DNA of 64,000 nucleotides, taken from assembly GCA_964017065.1 (NCBI GenBank), contig OZ024787.1:2987921-3051920 (forward strand), read 5' to 3'. Position numbers and translations under genes: made by a program. A model generated the notes under the pieces. It saw only the letters and a list, made by a program, of their open reading frames with translations. It made no database searches and had not been told where the DNA came from. Below are positions 45,504 through 57,867 of this stretch, one piece after another (within the stretch, counting starts at the first letter, position 1; every line of letters starts with the position of its first letter). This DNA is from Haliclona indistincta (lineage: Eukaryota > Porifera > Demospongiae > Haplosclerida > Chalinidae).

Positions 45504-46184
45504 TATAATCTTAAAATAAAGGCATGTTTTAATCGTCTAAGGTTTAAGGTTTTTGGGTTGCCACTTTTATGATCTATACTCGATGATTGCTCATGTAGAG
45601 TGTCTCGACACGGTGCTGGATCTTACCAGCCTCATGTACAGTACTAATAACTTTTAGCATACTTTGTTATTTTTATAGGTTCAAGTTCACTTTCTGGTAT
45701 TCCTGGTTTCCAGCCGCGACTATGACCAGTTCTACACAACTCAATGATGACTCATCTCTCTAGCACTATTTTGTACTCCTTATTATACCATTTTTTGTAT
45801 TCTGTTGTTCCGTCTCAAAACTGGATTTAAATAATACCGGTGAGTCTGGGCTAAGAGCTCAGTTTGTCAGAGTTTTATTTAGAGGGGGCAGAGGGGAAGC
45901 TTCCTCCAAGAACCCAAGAAATTTTAATAATCATTCGACAAAAACGAAAATTAGTTACTTATTTAGACACTTTACCGGTACAGTGTTGAAACTCACTCTT
46001 GACAATAATTATTTCATGTCTTTCAAAAGTGTTACAAAAGTGTCAGTTCCAAATTTCAACCAGTTATGAATTATTATCCCCACAGTGTATCGCACCTACC
46101 CTCACAATTTTTTCTGGGTGAACAATGTTCGTTTGTGTAGAATCTAGCTACAAGCACTTGCTAGATGTGTAGAAATGGGCGGGG
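45504..46184. other. Intergenic stretch without recognised features
   Basis: It lies between the foldback element and the conserved 5' flank of ROCO-C. No ORF, RNA gene or repeat that I can identify. Confidence 0.5.
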
Positions 46185-47713
46185 CTCGTACATGGAGTGT
46201 GCGGGGGTGAGCTAAAACGCCTACACATCGGGCGTGGGGTGCACGATTGACTCGAAACTTGCTTGGTCTCGGCTTTTCTAGTTCCTCTGGTGATCTATCA
46301 AAAGTACTGTAGTAATAATTATGGTACTAATAGTGACAGCTACGTGTTTCTGTCTTATTGCAGGTCTCTATGTTAACAACTTGACAGTGATACAGGTCAC
46401 ACAGCTCGCTAGGTACTAGTCAAATCGCCTGTGGTCGACAGCTAGGAGTAAGGACTTCGCTGTTAAAGCTGTTTAGATTAAGGTATATAATTAATACCTC
46501 TAAGCTTAGGTCTGCATGTTGTACTAGAATCGCAGGAAAGTGTTTAAAGTTTGCTGGTTGTCTTGTTTTAGTTGTTAAATTTGATGATCTAGCATACAAT
46601 ACTTTCTAGAAAATGTATTGTTTTTATTTAAAATAATAGCAATCAGTTCTACAGTAGTCAATGCTAGAACTTGTATTTTGTTACCAATAATAGCAAAAGT
46701 GTGCTATTATTAGTAGCAGCAATGAATAATATACCCAATGAATAATTATTGATTTCATTAATTCTCATCAGCATAGTAATGATACAGAACTTAAATCTAC
46801 CAGGAGTGCATGATGAGAGAGCGTCGACATATTACGTTGCCGCTCTCTCATCATGCGCTCCTGAATCTACATGATATATGCTAATAATGTACTGTACGTA
46901 AACTGACATAAAATAGTTGAACACATTCCATAATTATTAGTAGCCAGCTCTAGAATTTTGACTTGAATCTGTGTACAGTACATATACAGATGTAAAACAT
47001 GTATAGACTATTGTCAGCATTGCGGTACGCCACCTCTTTGCATGAAAATATTCTACACTAGAGAGCTTGACAGTTGACAGCGAGACTTAATTGCCTAGAA
47101 TAATTTATATCAATAATTGCTAATAAATACACACATGGCAAGGAAGTGGATTCATGATTCCACTAGCTCCTTATCTGGTGTATGTGGTTACAAGTATCAG
47201 TATATGCCAAGTTGTATGCTGATAGATGCTTGAAGATAAAATATGTACGAACATGTTAAATAATGACATTCATAATAATGAGATTCAAAACCCAAAATTT
47301 AATTAGTACCTAGAATTATTATGCCAAAATGCAAAATCTAGAAGTACTGTAACAAGCAATACTTTGATATTTAAAATGTTAGTTCATAAGCTTTGACCGT
47401 CATTTGCTTTTTCTGGTGATCTAGACTTCGCATAGTGTCCTCACAGGCTGCTGCAGGCTGCCATGAATAGTGAGGGTTAACTGTATTACAGAAACAGCTT
47501 GAGCACTAAACGCGTCCTCCCGCATGCATTCAAACAGAATCAGTGTGATATAAGTTCAGCTATGTCAACAGTTTTTGGCAATTAAATTTTACTAACAATG
47601 CTTGAAAGCGTGCTGAGCCTAGGTTTATCAAACTGATGTTAAGTCCAGAGACATACTATCTTTGCATGCATGCCTATTCTCACTTTGCAGTATAATGATC
47701 TAATTCTCTTCAG
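46185..47713 (+). promoter_or_regulatory. Conserved 5' flank and candidate 5' leader of ROCO-C
   Basis: It is a duplicate of 30740-32229. A candidate leader intron runs 46304-46363 (60 nt, TCTTATTGCAG acceptor). The acceptor AG before the coding exon is at 47712-47713. Confidence 0.42.
46801..46863. mobile_element. Mini-MITE of the 7-bp TSD family (unit C)
   Basis: This 63-bp hairpin with CAGGAG and CTCCTG ends is flanked by an exact AATCTAC at 46794-46800 and 46864-46870. Confidence 0.85.
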
Positions 47714-47725
47714 CCTTTCTTCCAA

Positions 47726-50700
47726 ATGGAAAACACACGAGTTGATGACCCCATCTTGCTTGCCTATGAGCAAGGAGACTATGACACGGCATTGCGATTG
47801 CTTCCTACCCTACGAAAGCCAGTGAATATAAGAACTTCTTACAATATAGTAACTCATATCCCGGACTTAGCTGATGCTGACGATGTTACTTTGTTGCACT
47901 TGGCTGCTTACAATGGCTGGCTAGACATTGTCACTGGTCTGGTAGATGAATATGACTGCGATAGTAAATGCTCTGACAGCAAGGGTCAGACTCCATTACA
48001 CTATGCTGCTTATGGTGGTAGCCGGTCAGTGGTTGAATACTTCATCTCAGAGCAACACTGTGACCCAATGCATGGTATCGAACACAGTGGAGGAACTTCC
48101 CTACACTGTGCTTGTCTGGGCGGTCATCTTGACCTCACAAAGTATCTTATAACTGAACATGGTTGTGATGCTAATCATTCAGGTGTATATGGTGACTCGC
48201 CATTACATGCTGCTTGTTCTAGCAGGAGTAGTTCTCTGAGTATTGTGAAGTATCTTATTAATGAACAACACTGTGACCCAAACAGTAAAGGAAAACATGG
48301 TAGAACACCACTTCATTATGCTTGTATCATAGGTCACATAGATATAATCCATTATCTCCTTTCAGATCTAAAATATGACTTAAATTTATTGGACAATGAA
48401 GGCAACATGCCAATACACATTGGTTCATTTTGTGGTTGCTTGAATGTAGTTGAGTACTTTGTCACTAAGCAAAATAGTGATCCAAACTGCAGAGGAGAGA
48501 ATGGTAGGACACCACTTCATTATGCTAGCTATTGGGGTCATATAAACATAATCCAATATCTCACAAAACAAATAAAATGTGATCCATCAGTAACTGACAA
48601 TAATGGTGATATGCCGATACACTCAGCATCTATTCATGGGCGCTTAAGTGCAGTTAAGCACCTTATCGTTAAATGCCATTGTGATCCAAACAGTAGAGGA
48701 GAAAGTGGTAGAACACCACTGCATTATGCTTGTCATTATGGTCATATGGACATAATGCAATATCTCCTAAGCAATCATCAATGTGATCCAGCACTACTAC
48801 CAGATGATTACGGTAGCAAACCAATTATTCTTTCTTGTCTTAGTGGTCAATTAGAAATGATAAAGTATCTTATCGCAGAAAAACACTGCAATCTAACTGA
48901 AACGGGAAGCTCACTACTATCTAACGCTTGTTTAAAAGGTCATATAGATATAGTAAGATATCTTATAACTCAACAGAGATGTGATCCAACTTTACCAGAC
49001 AACAATCATAATATGCCAATACACATGGCTTGCTTTGGTGGTCACTTACATGTAGTCAAATATCTGATCACTGAGCAGCACTGTGACTCAAACAGTAGAG
49101 GAAATAATGGCAGGACACCTCTTCATGGTGCCTGTGAAAATGGTCACTTGGATATAATCCATTATCTAATCAAGAATATTGGTTGTGACCCAGAGATACC
49201 AGACAATGACGACGGTGTGCCATTGCACATGGCTTGTTTTGGTGGACACTTGAATGTTGTCAAATTCTTAATCACTGAGTATCATTGCAACCCACACATT
49301 AAAGCAAGAAATGGTTGCACACCACTTCATTGTGCTTGTAGCAATGGTCATCTAGACATAGTAAAGTATCTTATTGAACACCGAGGCTGTGATCCTCAAA
49401 TAACATACAATAAAGGTTGCATGCCAATACACATTGCCTCTTCTCGTAAACACATAAATGTACTCAAATATTTAATCAATGAACAGCAATGTGACCCAAA
49501 CAGAAGAGCAACAAATGGTAGGACACCTCTTCATTATGCTTGTAGCAATGGTCATCTAGACATTGTTCAGTATCTTACAGACATTGGTTGTGAACCAGAT
49601 ATATCAGACAATCAAGGTTACTTGCCAATACATAGTGCTTGTATTGGTGGTGAATTAAAGGTAGTCCAATACCTAATCACCAAGCAATACTGTGATCCTA
49701 ATAGTAAGGGATGCAATGAACTTACACCTCTGCATTGTGCTTGTGGCAGCGGTAGTCTGGAATTAATCGAATATCTTATTCGAGAATTTCATTGTGACCC
49801 AGAAATAATAGACAATAATCAGCACAAGCCGATACATATTGCTTGCATTATTGGCAGATTACATGTGGTACAGTATCTCATGAAGGAACATAACTGCGAT
49901 CCCAACAGTAGAGGGCGTGGTGGTTGGACTCCACTGCATCAAGCTTGTATAAAAGGAGATATAGACATAGTCCAGTATCTTATTAAGGAAACAGATAGTA
50001 GACCTGAGGTTGTTGATGAAGAAGGCCTATCACCTTTGCATTTGGCTTGCTTATGTGGTCACACTTCTATTGTAAAGTGGCTATTGCAAGATAAAAGAAT
50101 GAATCTGAGCGCATTAATCAATATGGCTGTTCTCTGCTACACTATGCTAACAACAGCTTTGAAATGTTAAAACTATTAAAACCACTTTTAAAGTCAGCAA
50201 AAGACTATCCAATTCAAACTTTCACGAAACTAGTTTTTACCGGTAACTGTGGAGCTGGAAAGAGTACTCTTGCTCAAGTTATTGTCAAGCTAGCTAATAG
50301 AGACATATTATTCCGTTTAGTTCCAAAACTGGCAATGATAGATGGCAAACTCTTCTTTAATGTTGCAATAGAATACCTAAACATGAGTTTAGGTGAAGAT
50401 GAGTTTGAGGCGAATCCTTTCACAGCTGGTATAGATTCATACGTTCTTAGAAGTAAGAGAATTGGCAATCTAGTGTTGTATGACTTAGCAGGCCAATCAG
50501 AGTACTACTTCAGTCAAAGTGTTATTATGGAGACTGTGATGCGTAAATCACCTGCTATTTTTATTAACCTTGTTGATCTCAGTAAGAGCGATGAAGAGAT
50601 AACACAAGCTGTTCATTACTGGCTTACATTTATTGTGAATGCTGCATCTAAGGCAAGTGGTAGTTCCTGTGTTATAATGGTTGGAAGTCATGCTGATGTC

Positions 50701-52906
50701 CTTAGTGAAGAACAGCTACAAACTAAGATGACTCTAGTGAAAGATTTGATGGACAGAAGGATTAAAAAGCTGAATTTTGATTATTTTATGAGAATGGATT
50801 GTCGTAAAGGCAATGATGATAACTTATTTCCTATTCTTGCACGATGTCAAAGTACAATATCTGCTCATTCACAACCTGTGAGTATTTATTGTCACATGCT
50901 TTATTCATTTCTTCAAACAAAGATTGACGAGATTGCTTGCCAATATCATCAACTAATTGCTTACTTGTCTAAAGAAGAATCACTTGTACCATCAGACCAT
51001 TCTCTTCTCAGTGATCTCTTGGAGTATTTGAGCGACAAAGGTTTAATAATCTATCTCAAGAACAATCAGTGTCTGGAAAACAGCTGGATAGTGATAAAAA
51101 GAGAAGTACTATTGAAGGATATTAATGGAGAACTATATAAACCAAAATATTTTAGAGGACATCATCGAATTTCCAGCAGTACTGGTATAATTCGTATGTC
51201 ATCTCTCTCAGAACTGTTTCCTCAGTATGATGTAGACATGTTGGTAGAACTAATGGTTGGACTGGAGTTCTGTCATCCTGTAGATTTGTCTGATATGAAA
51301 ACTAACCTCCGTCCAATAGAGTCTGCTTCTAGTGAAGATGCAACAGATAATTTTCTCTTTTTCCCATCTTTACTAAAGACTGGGCGACCACCAAGACTTC
51401 CTAGTGAAACTCAGCTATCAGAATCCGACTTAGTTAGGTTTGGATGGTGTCTGGGCTGCATGGACTATGAGTATCAATTCTTTACTAGTAGATTCCTTCA
51501 TGTTCTACTTCTTCGATTGGCGTACACATTTCCTCTTCCAAGCGAGAACTATGCTAAAAGCCATGCACTCAGTAGACTTGAACGGAGGTGTACTGTGTGG
51601 ACAAATGGAATCTCATGGCAAAATGAAGATAGCATCAGCACAGTGGTAGAGATTATCCAGCAAAACCGTTGGGTAGTAGTAACAATGAACCATGACAAAG
51701 AAATGTGCACACCAGTTGAGTACGGCAAGCATCGCAGTAATGTCATCAGACTGGTACTTGATCTCCAAAAGGAACTGGTTCCAGACCTTGACACAGTTGA
51801 GTGTCTCATCTCACCTATCCTACTGCAGCAGAGCATGCCATTGGATCATCTTCCTGAATCAGATCTTTTTGTCATTTCTGATGTGGCTAAGTCTATGTTA
51901 AATTGTAAGCCAAATATCCTCAATTACAAAGATGGTAGCACTAAACTTCAAACTAAACAAGCCTTGCTGTTTGAACCATATCATCTCTTGAGCCCCTCCT
52001 CTGTGTGTGAGCTAATGGACGATAGCAAGAGTAACCAGTTAGTCTCCTCTGTCATTCTTAATGAGGTGAGAGAGCGATGTCAGATGCCTCAACTGGAGCC
52101 ACAGAGCTACTCAAGTCTGAGGAAGCATTTGGACAATATTAGCTTATTTGGTGGCAGAAATCCTCTAGTAAGTTATACTCGTAATGGAAAGACTCATGAT
52201 TACATGTTTTGTTTATAGGAATTAGCAAAACTGGACTTAGATACTGTTCTCAAACAATCAGTATCATTTGTAAAAGGTTTGTAGAAATTCATGATCATTA
52301 TGTGACTTAATGAAATTTCTATGCACACGTCAGTTCCTACAGACCATAGTGCTTCACCATCTGTACCTGATGCATCATCTGTACCTGCTGCACCATCGGT
52401 ACCTGCTGCACCATCGGTACCTACTGCACCATCGGTACCTGCTGCACCATTGGTACCTACTGCACTATCGGTACCTACTGCACCATCGGTACCTACTGCA
52501 CTATCGGTACCTACTGCACCATCGGTACCTACTGCACCATCGGTACCTACTGCACCATCTGTACCTGTTGCATCACCAGTATCTACTATTGATCTATCTA
52601 ACATATCTGATGATGATACATTGAGTGAGTACTGTCGCAATGAGTGTAACAATGTTACTGATTATCATTGCAGATATCTCTCATCTTGCTAATCTGTTGA
52701 CAGTACTGATATGTAAAAGTAGTGAGTGGTTTAATCTTGGATTATACCTTGGGTTGGGGCATGGTGCTTTAAAAGCGATTGAAGCTAATTACAGGATGGT
52801 CGATCATTGCATGCGAGAAATGCTGGCAGCGTGGCTGAATGGTCAGGGAGAAGAGCGTACTAAACAAGCAATTGAAACAGCACTGTCAAAATTGTCTAGA
52901 ATCTGA
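47726..52906 (+). CDS. ROCO-C: ankyrin-Roc-COR-death domain gene with a one-base frameshift
   Basis: The inferred exons are 47726-52167, 52219-52276, 52334-52624 and 52674-52906, with introns of 51, 57 and 49 nt. The ankyrin half reads from ATG 47726 to a stop at 50170, and the Roc-COR half is open in another frame from about 50164. Comparison with copy B shows one missing base near 50104-50105 and a 9-base in-frame deletion shortly after. The encoded order is 23 ankyrin repeats, Roc (GNCGAGKS, DLAGQ, GSHAD), COR, a long SVPTAP hinge of 12 units and a death domain. It is either a recent pseudogene, two separate products, or a base-calling error. It converges on NLR2. Confidence 0.86.
52360..52575 (+). 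repeat. 18-bp coding minisatellite, 12 units (ROCO-C hinge)
   Basis: Twelve 18-bp units encode variants of SVPTAP or SVPAAP between COR and the death domain. The frame is preserved throughout. Copy A has 6 units and copy B has 2 (37078-37113). Confidence 0.92.
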
Positions 52907-52977
52907 ATAATCATGCAACATAGTGAGTTTGGAATACTGATCAATTGCAATCTTTATCATTACTTTGTGTCTATAGG

Positions 52978-53560
52978 TATCCATCATGTGAGCCAGCTAC
53001 AGTAGGGACAATTATAGTGAGAGTGAGAGAAGAGGACTTAAATGTTGGGAACTCGGAGAAGACTATAGTATCACAGAGATAAAGATAGATGTGCCATAAG
53101 AGCATCTTGTGATATCATGTGAGAAACTGTCTCTAAAGCACCATAGTATTTATCATATCTTTCCAGGTCAGTCTTTATTAACGAAATCATTTGCAGATCA
53201 GTGGAGTAATGAACTGCTAATATTTCCAGAGTGATTCTAGTGATGGTGCATAACAACTCAGTCACTTACCAGTACCTCAACAGCCCTGTCTATACTGGAC
53301 TACCACCTCAACTAACCATCAGATCGTGAGTGATGAGATGACCTTCAATTTCAAAAAGGTAGTGATGAAGCAGTGAAAGATAATAATGGTTACTATCGTA
53401 ATGATGATCTATTCCCTCAAGAGTATAGGACTGATATGCTAGAGTAGAAGAGATGACTAACAAAGTTACCACAAAGGAAGAAATGGAAGATAACGATGGA
53501 TACTATATTATGCCGATATAATAATGACATGTTTCTAGCAGAGTACAAGACTTCTGATCA
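52978..53560 (+). pseudogene. Degenerate Ig-like domain remnant downstream of ROCO-C
   Basis: It is homologous to 37506-38098. The MEDNDGYY piece at about 53484 has one extra T compared with unit B, which shifts the frame before the Cys. It is decayed in both units. Confidence 0.5.
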
Positions 53561-53924
53561 AGAGAACAAAATTACTGTAATGAAGCCTAGCAAAGGAAAA
53601 TTCAACTATCCAGTCGTAACTGAAGAAACAAGTACAGCTTAATGTGCCTGTTCTTTTTATATTTATTTCTATCAGCTAAATCATGCTTAATAATTTATTG
53701 TTAAGAACAAATAAATTTATGTTATGGAATTAAAATTCAACAGGGGAGTAGAGTAAAAAATAAACAAAAGGAAAGGCTGGTCAAAAGTCAACAAAAAAGT
53801 TCCACAACAACTATAGCTAGTGATGAAGTATTGTAAATAATTTTCGTAAATTATTAAAGATCAAGTCGAGTCTAGTGTCATAAAGGGATTGAGATGGAAT
53901 GAAGAGAGTTCTAGTCATTAAGAA

Positions 53925-56900
53925 TTATGCGATATTTGAGTTAGATTGTTTCAGCAGGTGCTTGTAGTTTTCTTGGATGTGCGGTGGAAGTTTGTCGTAA
54001 TTTTTTGTTCGAATTCTCAACTCCTTTATTTGGTGGTTGGCAGAAGTTTCAATTAACTGAAGCATATTAGTAGAGCCATCTTTCAACTTATCGTGATCTC
54101 TTATTCGATCAAGTTCTAGGATTTCTAGTGTTTCATGTGACTGCACAAGGTTAGTAAGAACTGGTAGGTCATTGTCTTGAGGTTCTGCAATTGCCAGGTA
54201 GGTCAGCGAAGTAAATTTTTGAATCAATGCAGCAAGCTGGTGAAGAAGGTTACGTGAGATGGTGAGCTTTTCGAGTTTTTCATTCCTATCTGGAAGAAGC
54301 TCAGTTTTTATGATGATATCACCGCTAATTACCAATTGCAGTTCCTGAACCGAAGATTGTTGCAGCAGTAATGGTATAAATGTTTTAATACCCGATTCAC
54401 GATAGCCATTATAGTAGAATAGTAGTCTCAATCTACTCCCTGGTGCAATAAGCTGTCGTAAGATCACTTCGTCCTCATCTTGGATATCAACATTGACTAG
54501 TTCAAGATGCCAAAGATTGCAGTATTCTCTCAAAGAAGTGATTACGCGAGAAAGGGACAAGCTGTTGTTAAGTATTTGCATACTTTGAATTCTTCCTTTT
54601 GCATCAGGAGAAGATCTCAGACCCTTCATCAGGAGATCAAGACCAGGCTCACATGCATCATCACCAATGTCAAGTCTCCATATTTCATCAAATCGGTTGA
54701 TGCAGTATCCTGTGGCATACCAGTCAAAACCCACTAGTGGACAAACAGGCAATGAATCACATTCACTGTAGTCCACTTTCACACTATCCATGATGCTATG
54801 ACATTCATATGTGCAATGGACCAACTGAAGAGACTTTCTAACATTCAAACATTCGGTAGCAAGCAGTCGTACTAACTCATCCTGGTGCACAGGTCGACTA
54901 TCAGAATCATCATGACTACATATTCCAGCCAGAAATCTTACAACGACACTGCCATCCTTTAGCCACTTTGCCAGTTCAAAATCACTAGGATTCACAATAG
55001 CAATATACAAGGCAGTTAGAAATTCTTGAAGAGTTAGATGGAGGAAAGAGAATGAGCACTCAGGACCTGTACTCACATTCATACTTGTAGTTTTCTTCAT
55101 CATTCCAAGGTGGTCAAATTTCTCACCAAGATCAGTGAAAATATAGCTTTTTTCACGCAATCTCTCATAGGCCACCCTGGCTAGATGAAGAAGCTGCTGG
55201 GCCACTAGAGGAGAAAGCTTGCCAATGTCATCAGCACTTCTAAGGGAAGAAGGCATGCAGTAAGTACGTGGAACTAGATGTGTGGACACTAGATGTCTCC
55301 GAACGAGAGCACGAGTGAGAGCATCAAAGAGCTGTGTCATGGTTGTAGGGAAGGGAGTATCAGTGTCATAGAGGTCTTGATATATCAATACTACAATGAC
55401 GGTATTGAGGGGGATGTACATCATACCATATATGGGAGGATTACTGGTAATATATGACAGAAACCCTGCCAGGATATCCCCACTAAACACACTCTCAGCA
55501 AACCGCTTGATATCCTCTTTAGTGAAGCCTATCACCTCAAGATGCCTGTCTATGTTATGTCGGCAGAGATTCCAGAGGTCAGCGCTTACTGAAGGACGAC
55601 TGGTAACAACAATGACAGCCTCTGGCAGGAGTCTGCCCTTGAGCAGATCTATGTAGACTGAATCCTTCTCTCTCTGTTTTTGAGGAAGCTCATCGAACCC
55701 ATCGCAAACTATAAGTATACCTTTTCCTCTACCTATCATATTCAAGAGCTCATTTACTTTAGTAGTAGCATCATGCGGCAACAAATCTTCAAGACAGCAT
55801 GCCTCTTGGGCCTTCTTCTCCCTCAGGCGAACAAGAATTACCAACTCATACTGCTTCACACTCTCCAACTCTTCCCACTTGTGACACACCTCCCATGCCA
55901 GTGTGCTCTTGCCGATACCTGGCGCACCCTCTATCAGAACGCATCGTACTGGTGTACCAGCCTCACTGGCCTTCAAAATGTCTTTTAGTTCAATGGGAGC
56001 TTTCTTACGTAAGATCTCTTCAGTTAAACCGTGTAGACTTTTTCTAGTAAACTCATCTGCCAGCTTACTGGTGATACCCTCCTTGCTGATAACAGCTAAC
56101 TCAATGTAGTGCTTGCTAGGAGTAACGAGTAACTTATCGTCATCCGGGAGTGGCTGTCGATAGCGGTCTTTTAGAAACCGTTTGTATTGGTCCCTGGTAA
56201 TAGCTGAGGAACAGAAATCATAATTGTTATAGTGTATGACCAAGGGCGTATGACTGAGTAAATCTCTACCTGTTGGTCCAGAGTGAACCGAGGATGATAT
56301 AATGCTATCACTCATAGTCGGTTGTGCTGTAAAAAAGTCTTGACACATTGTATCATTATGTATTATTCATTGCTCACCAACTAATGTGTTTTGTGTTAGA
56401 GGCAGTCGATTCAAAGCATCTTGAAGAAACTTTTTGCTGCAATTTTCCTCTGGACCCTGCTTCAGCCACATGGTCAGCATTTCTAACCTGCACATCTCCA
56501 CCTGTCCTCTCTGGTTTAGGTCAATGATTTTCAAATAAGAGTGATCTAAACCAAGATGAATCCCAAGATGGAACCATTGATACACTTTACTTAATGCTGC
56601 CTCTAATATTGACAGGTGAGAACAGTCTACAGTGAGAGAATGAAACGATGTGCTAAAATGTAATGTCTAGAGAACATTAAGTAATAGTATGCAACTGGTC
56701 AATATATCCCGTTGGCCAGCTTTGGGCATTTTCTACGGCGGCTGCAATGCAAAATTAATGATATTCACCGTTGTGTAATGATATTCACAATAGCAGTAAT
56801 GATAGCCATCACTGTGTATAGATGGAAACTCTCACCTTGTTCAAAATCAATTATGACGTACATTTAGGTTACAGCCCTTTGGGGTCAGAGCTCCGTGTTC

Positions 56901-57867
56901 GCCAATGGCTGCGATACAAATTTGAGCAGGCCTGAGATGCTATCAAGCAGTGCTATAACCAAAAAACTGCTCCCTACAAACTTGGCTGGAATAGTTAGAC
57001 CTACGACAGGTAGGTTATGTTGCATCACTGCTCTGTTGACGTCTCAGGCTTGCTCGAGTCTCTACTGCAGACATTGGAGAAAGCAGAGCCTGACCCCAAG
57101 GGGGTGTAACCTAAGTAAGTGAGCTTGAGCGAAATTGAAGTGAAAATGGGCGTAATATCGACGTTTTAATTGTTTCTGAACGAGGTGAGAGTTCACACCG
57201 AAGTCATCTATAGGTAAACTTCAAATTAGTGAAGTAGAAAATGTCCAATGCCAGGCTACATACTCCTACTTAATGTATACTCTTGGTAATGTACAATAAT
57301 AATTACCTAGTGTGCCATTGGGAATGTTGAATAGATCAACAGGAAGGTTTTGTTCTTCCAAAGGAGCAGAACATGGAGTACTCTGTTTTGCTGCAAAACA
57401 ATTATTTATAATAATTACTTCATCATAATACACAATCTCTACTTACTAGTGGTTGTACTTGGAAAGGATGAATCCGATTGCGAGGGAACATATACTTCAA
57501 CTGTATACAGAAAGTCATGATCATAATATGTAGTATATCAACTTAAGACACACTCACCACGTGTACATCTCAGCTTGTCACAGAGTTCCTTTATTGAAGT
57601 TGAGTTGTCCTTCTCTAACTCTTCCACAAACTTGTATAAGCTCTGGGAGTCTGATAGAATTTTTGTCTCTATCGCTTCTAGGAGCTCGGCTACTTTCTGC
57701 TGTCTGAGGATCACCAAATCACAAATCCTCTTCTTTGTTTCATACGACAGTAGACCAGCGGAGTGCAGTCTCTTAGAAAGTGGAGTGGGATTCTTGATGG
57801 ATTCTAACAGGTCAGCATAATGGTTCCTAAACAAGCGGTGCTCGGCGCTCTTGTACCGCTGCTACAT
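53925..57867 (-). CDS. NLR2: CARD-death-NACHT-LRR-like receptor (paralogue of NLR1)
   Basis: Minus-strand exons equivalent to NLR1 are 57867-57558, 57500-57447, 57390-57307, 56626-56378, 56326-56270 and 56203-53925. Exon lengths match NLR1 exactly, except one extra codon (Gln) in the death exon. Walker A GAPGIGKS and Walker B VCDGFDELP are intact, and the NACHT-LRR exon has no stop. The codon after the homologous ATG is TAG (57864-57862) where NLR1 has TTG, so translation must start later, or the exon is entered by splicing at the AG before 57858. The 66-nt intron 5 is open in frame. A 4.2-kb palindrome lies 45 bp upstream. The NACHT-LRR part is nearly identical to NLR1, which implies recent duplication or conversion. 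Confidence 0.85.
56866..57112. mobile_element. Older MITE shared by both NLR genes (NLR2 copy)
   Basis: It is the counterpart of 41985-42230 in the same intron, with inverted ends AGGTTACAGCCC and GGGGGTGTAACCT. Confidence 0.6.
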
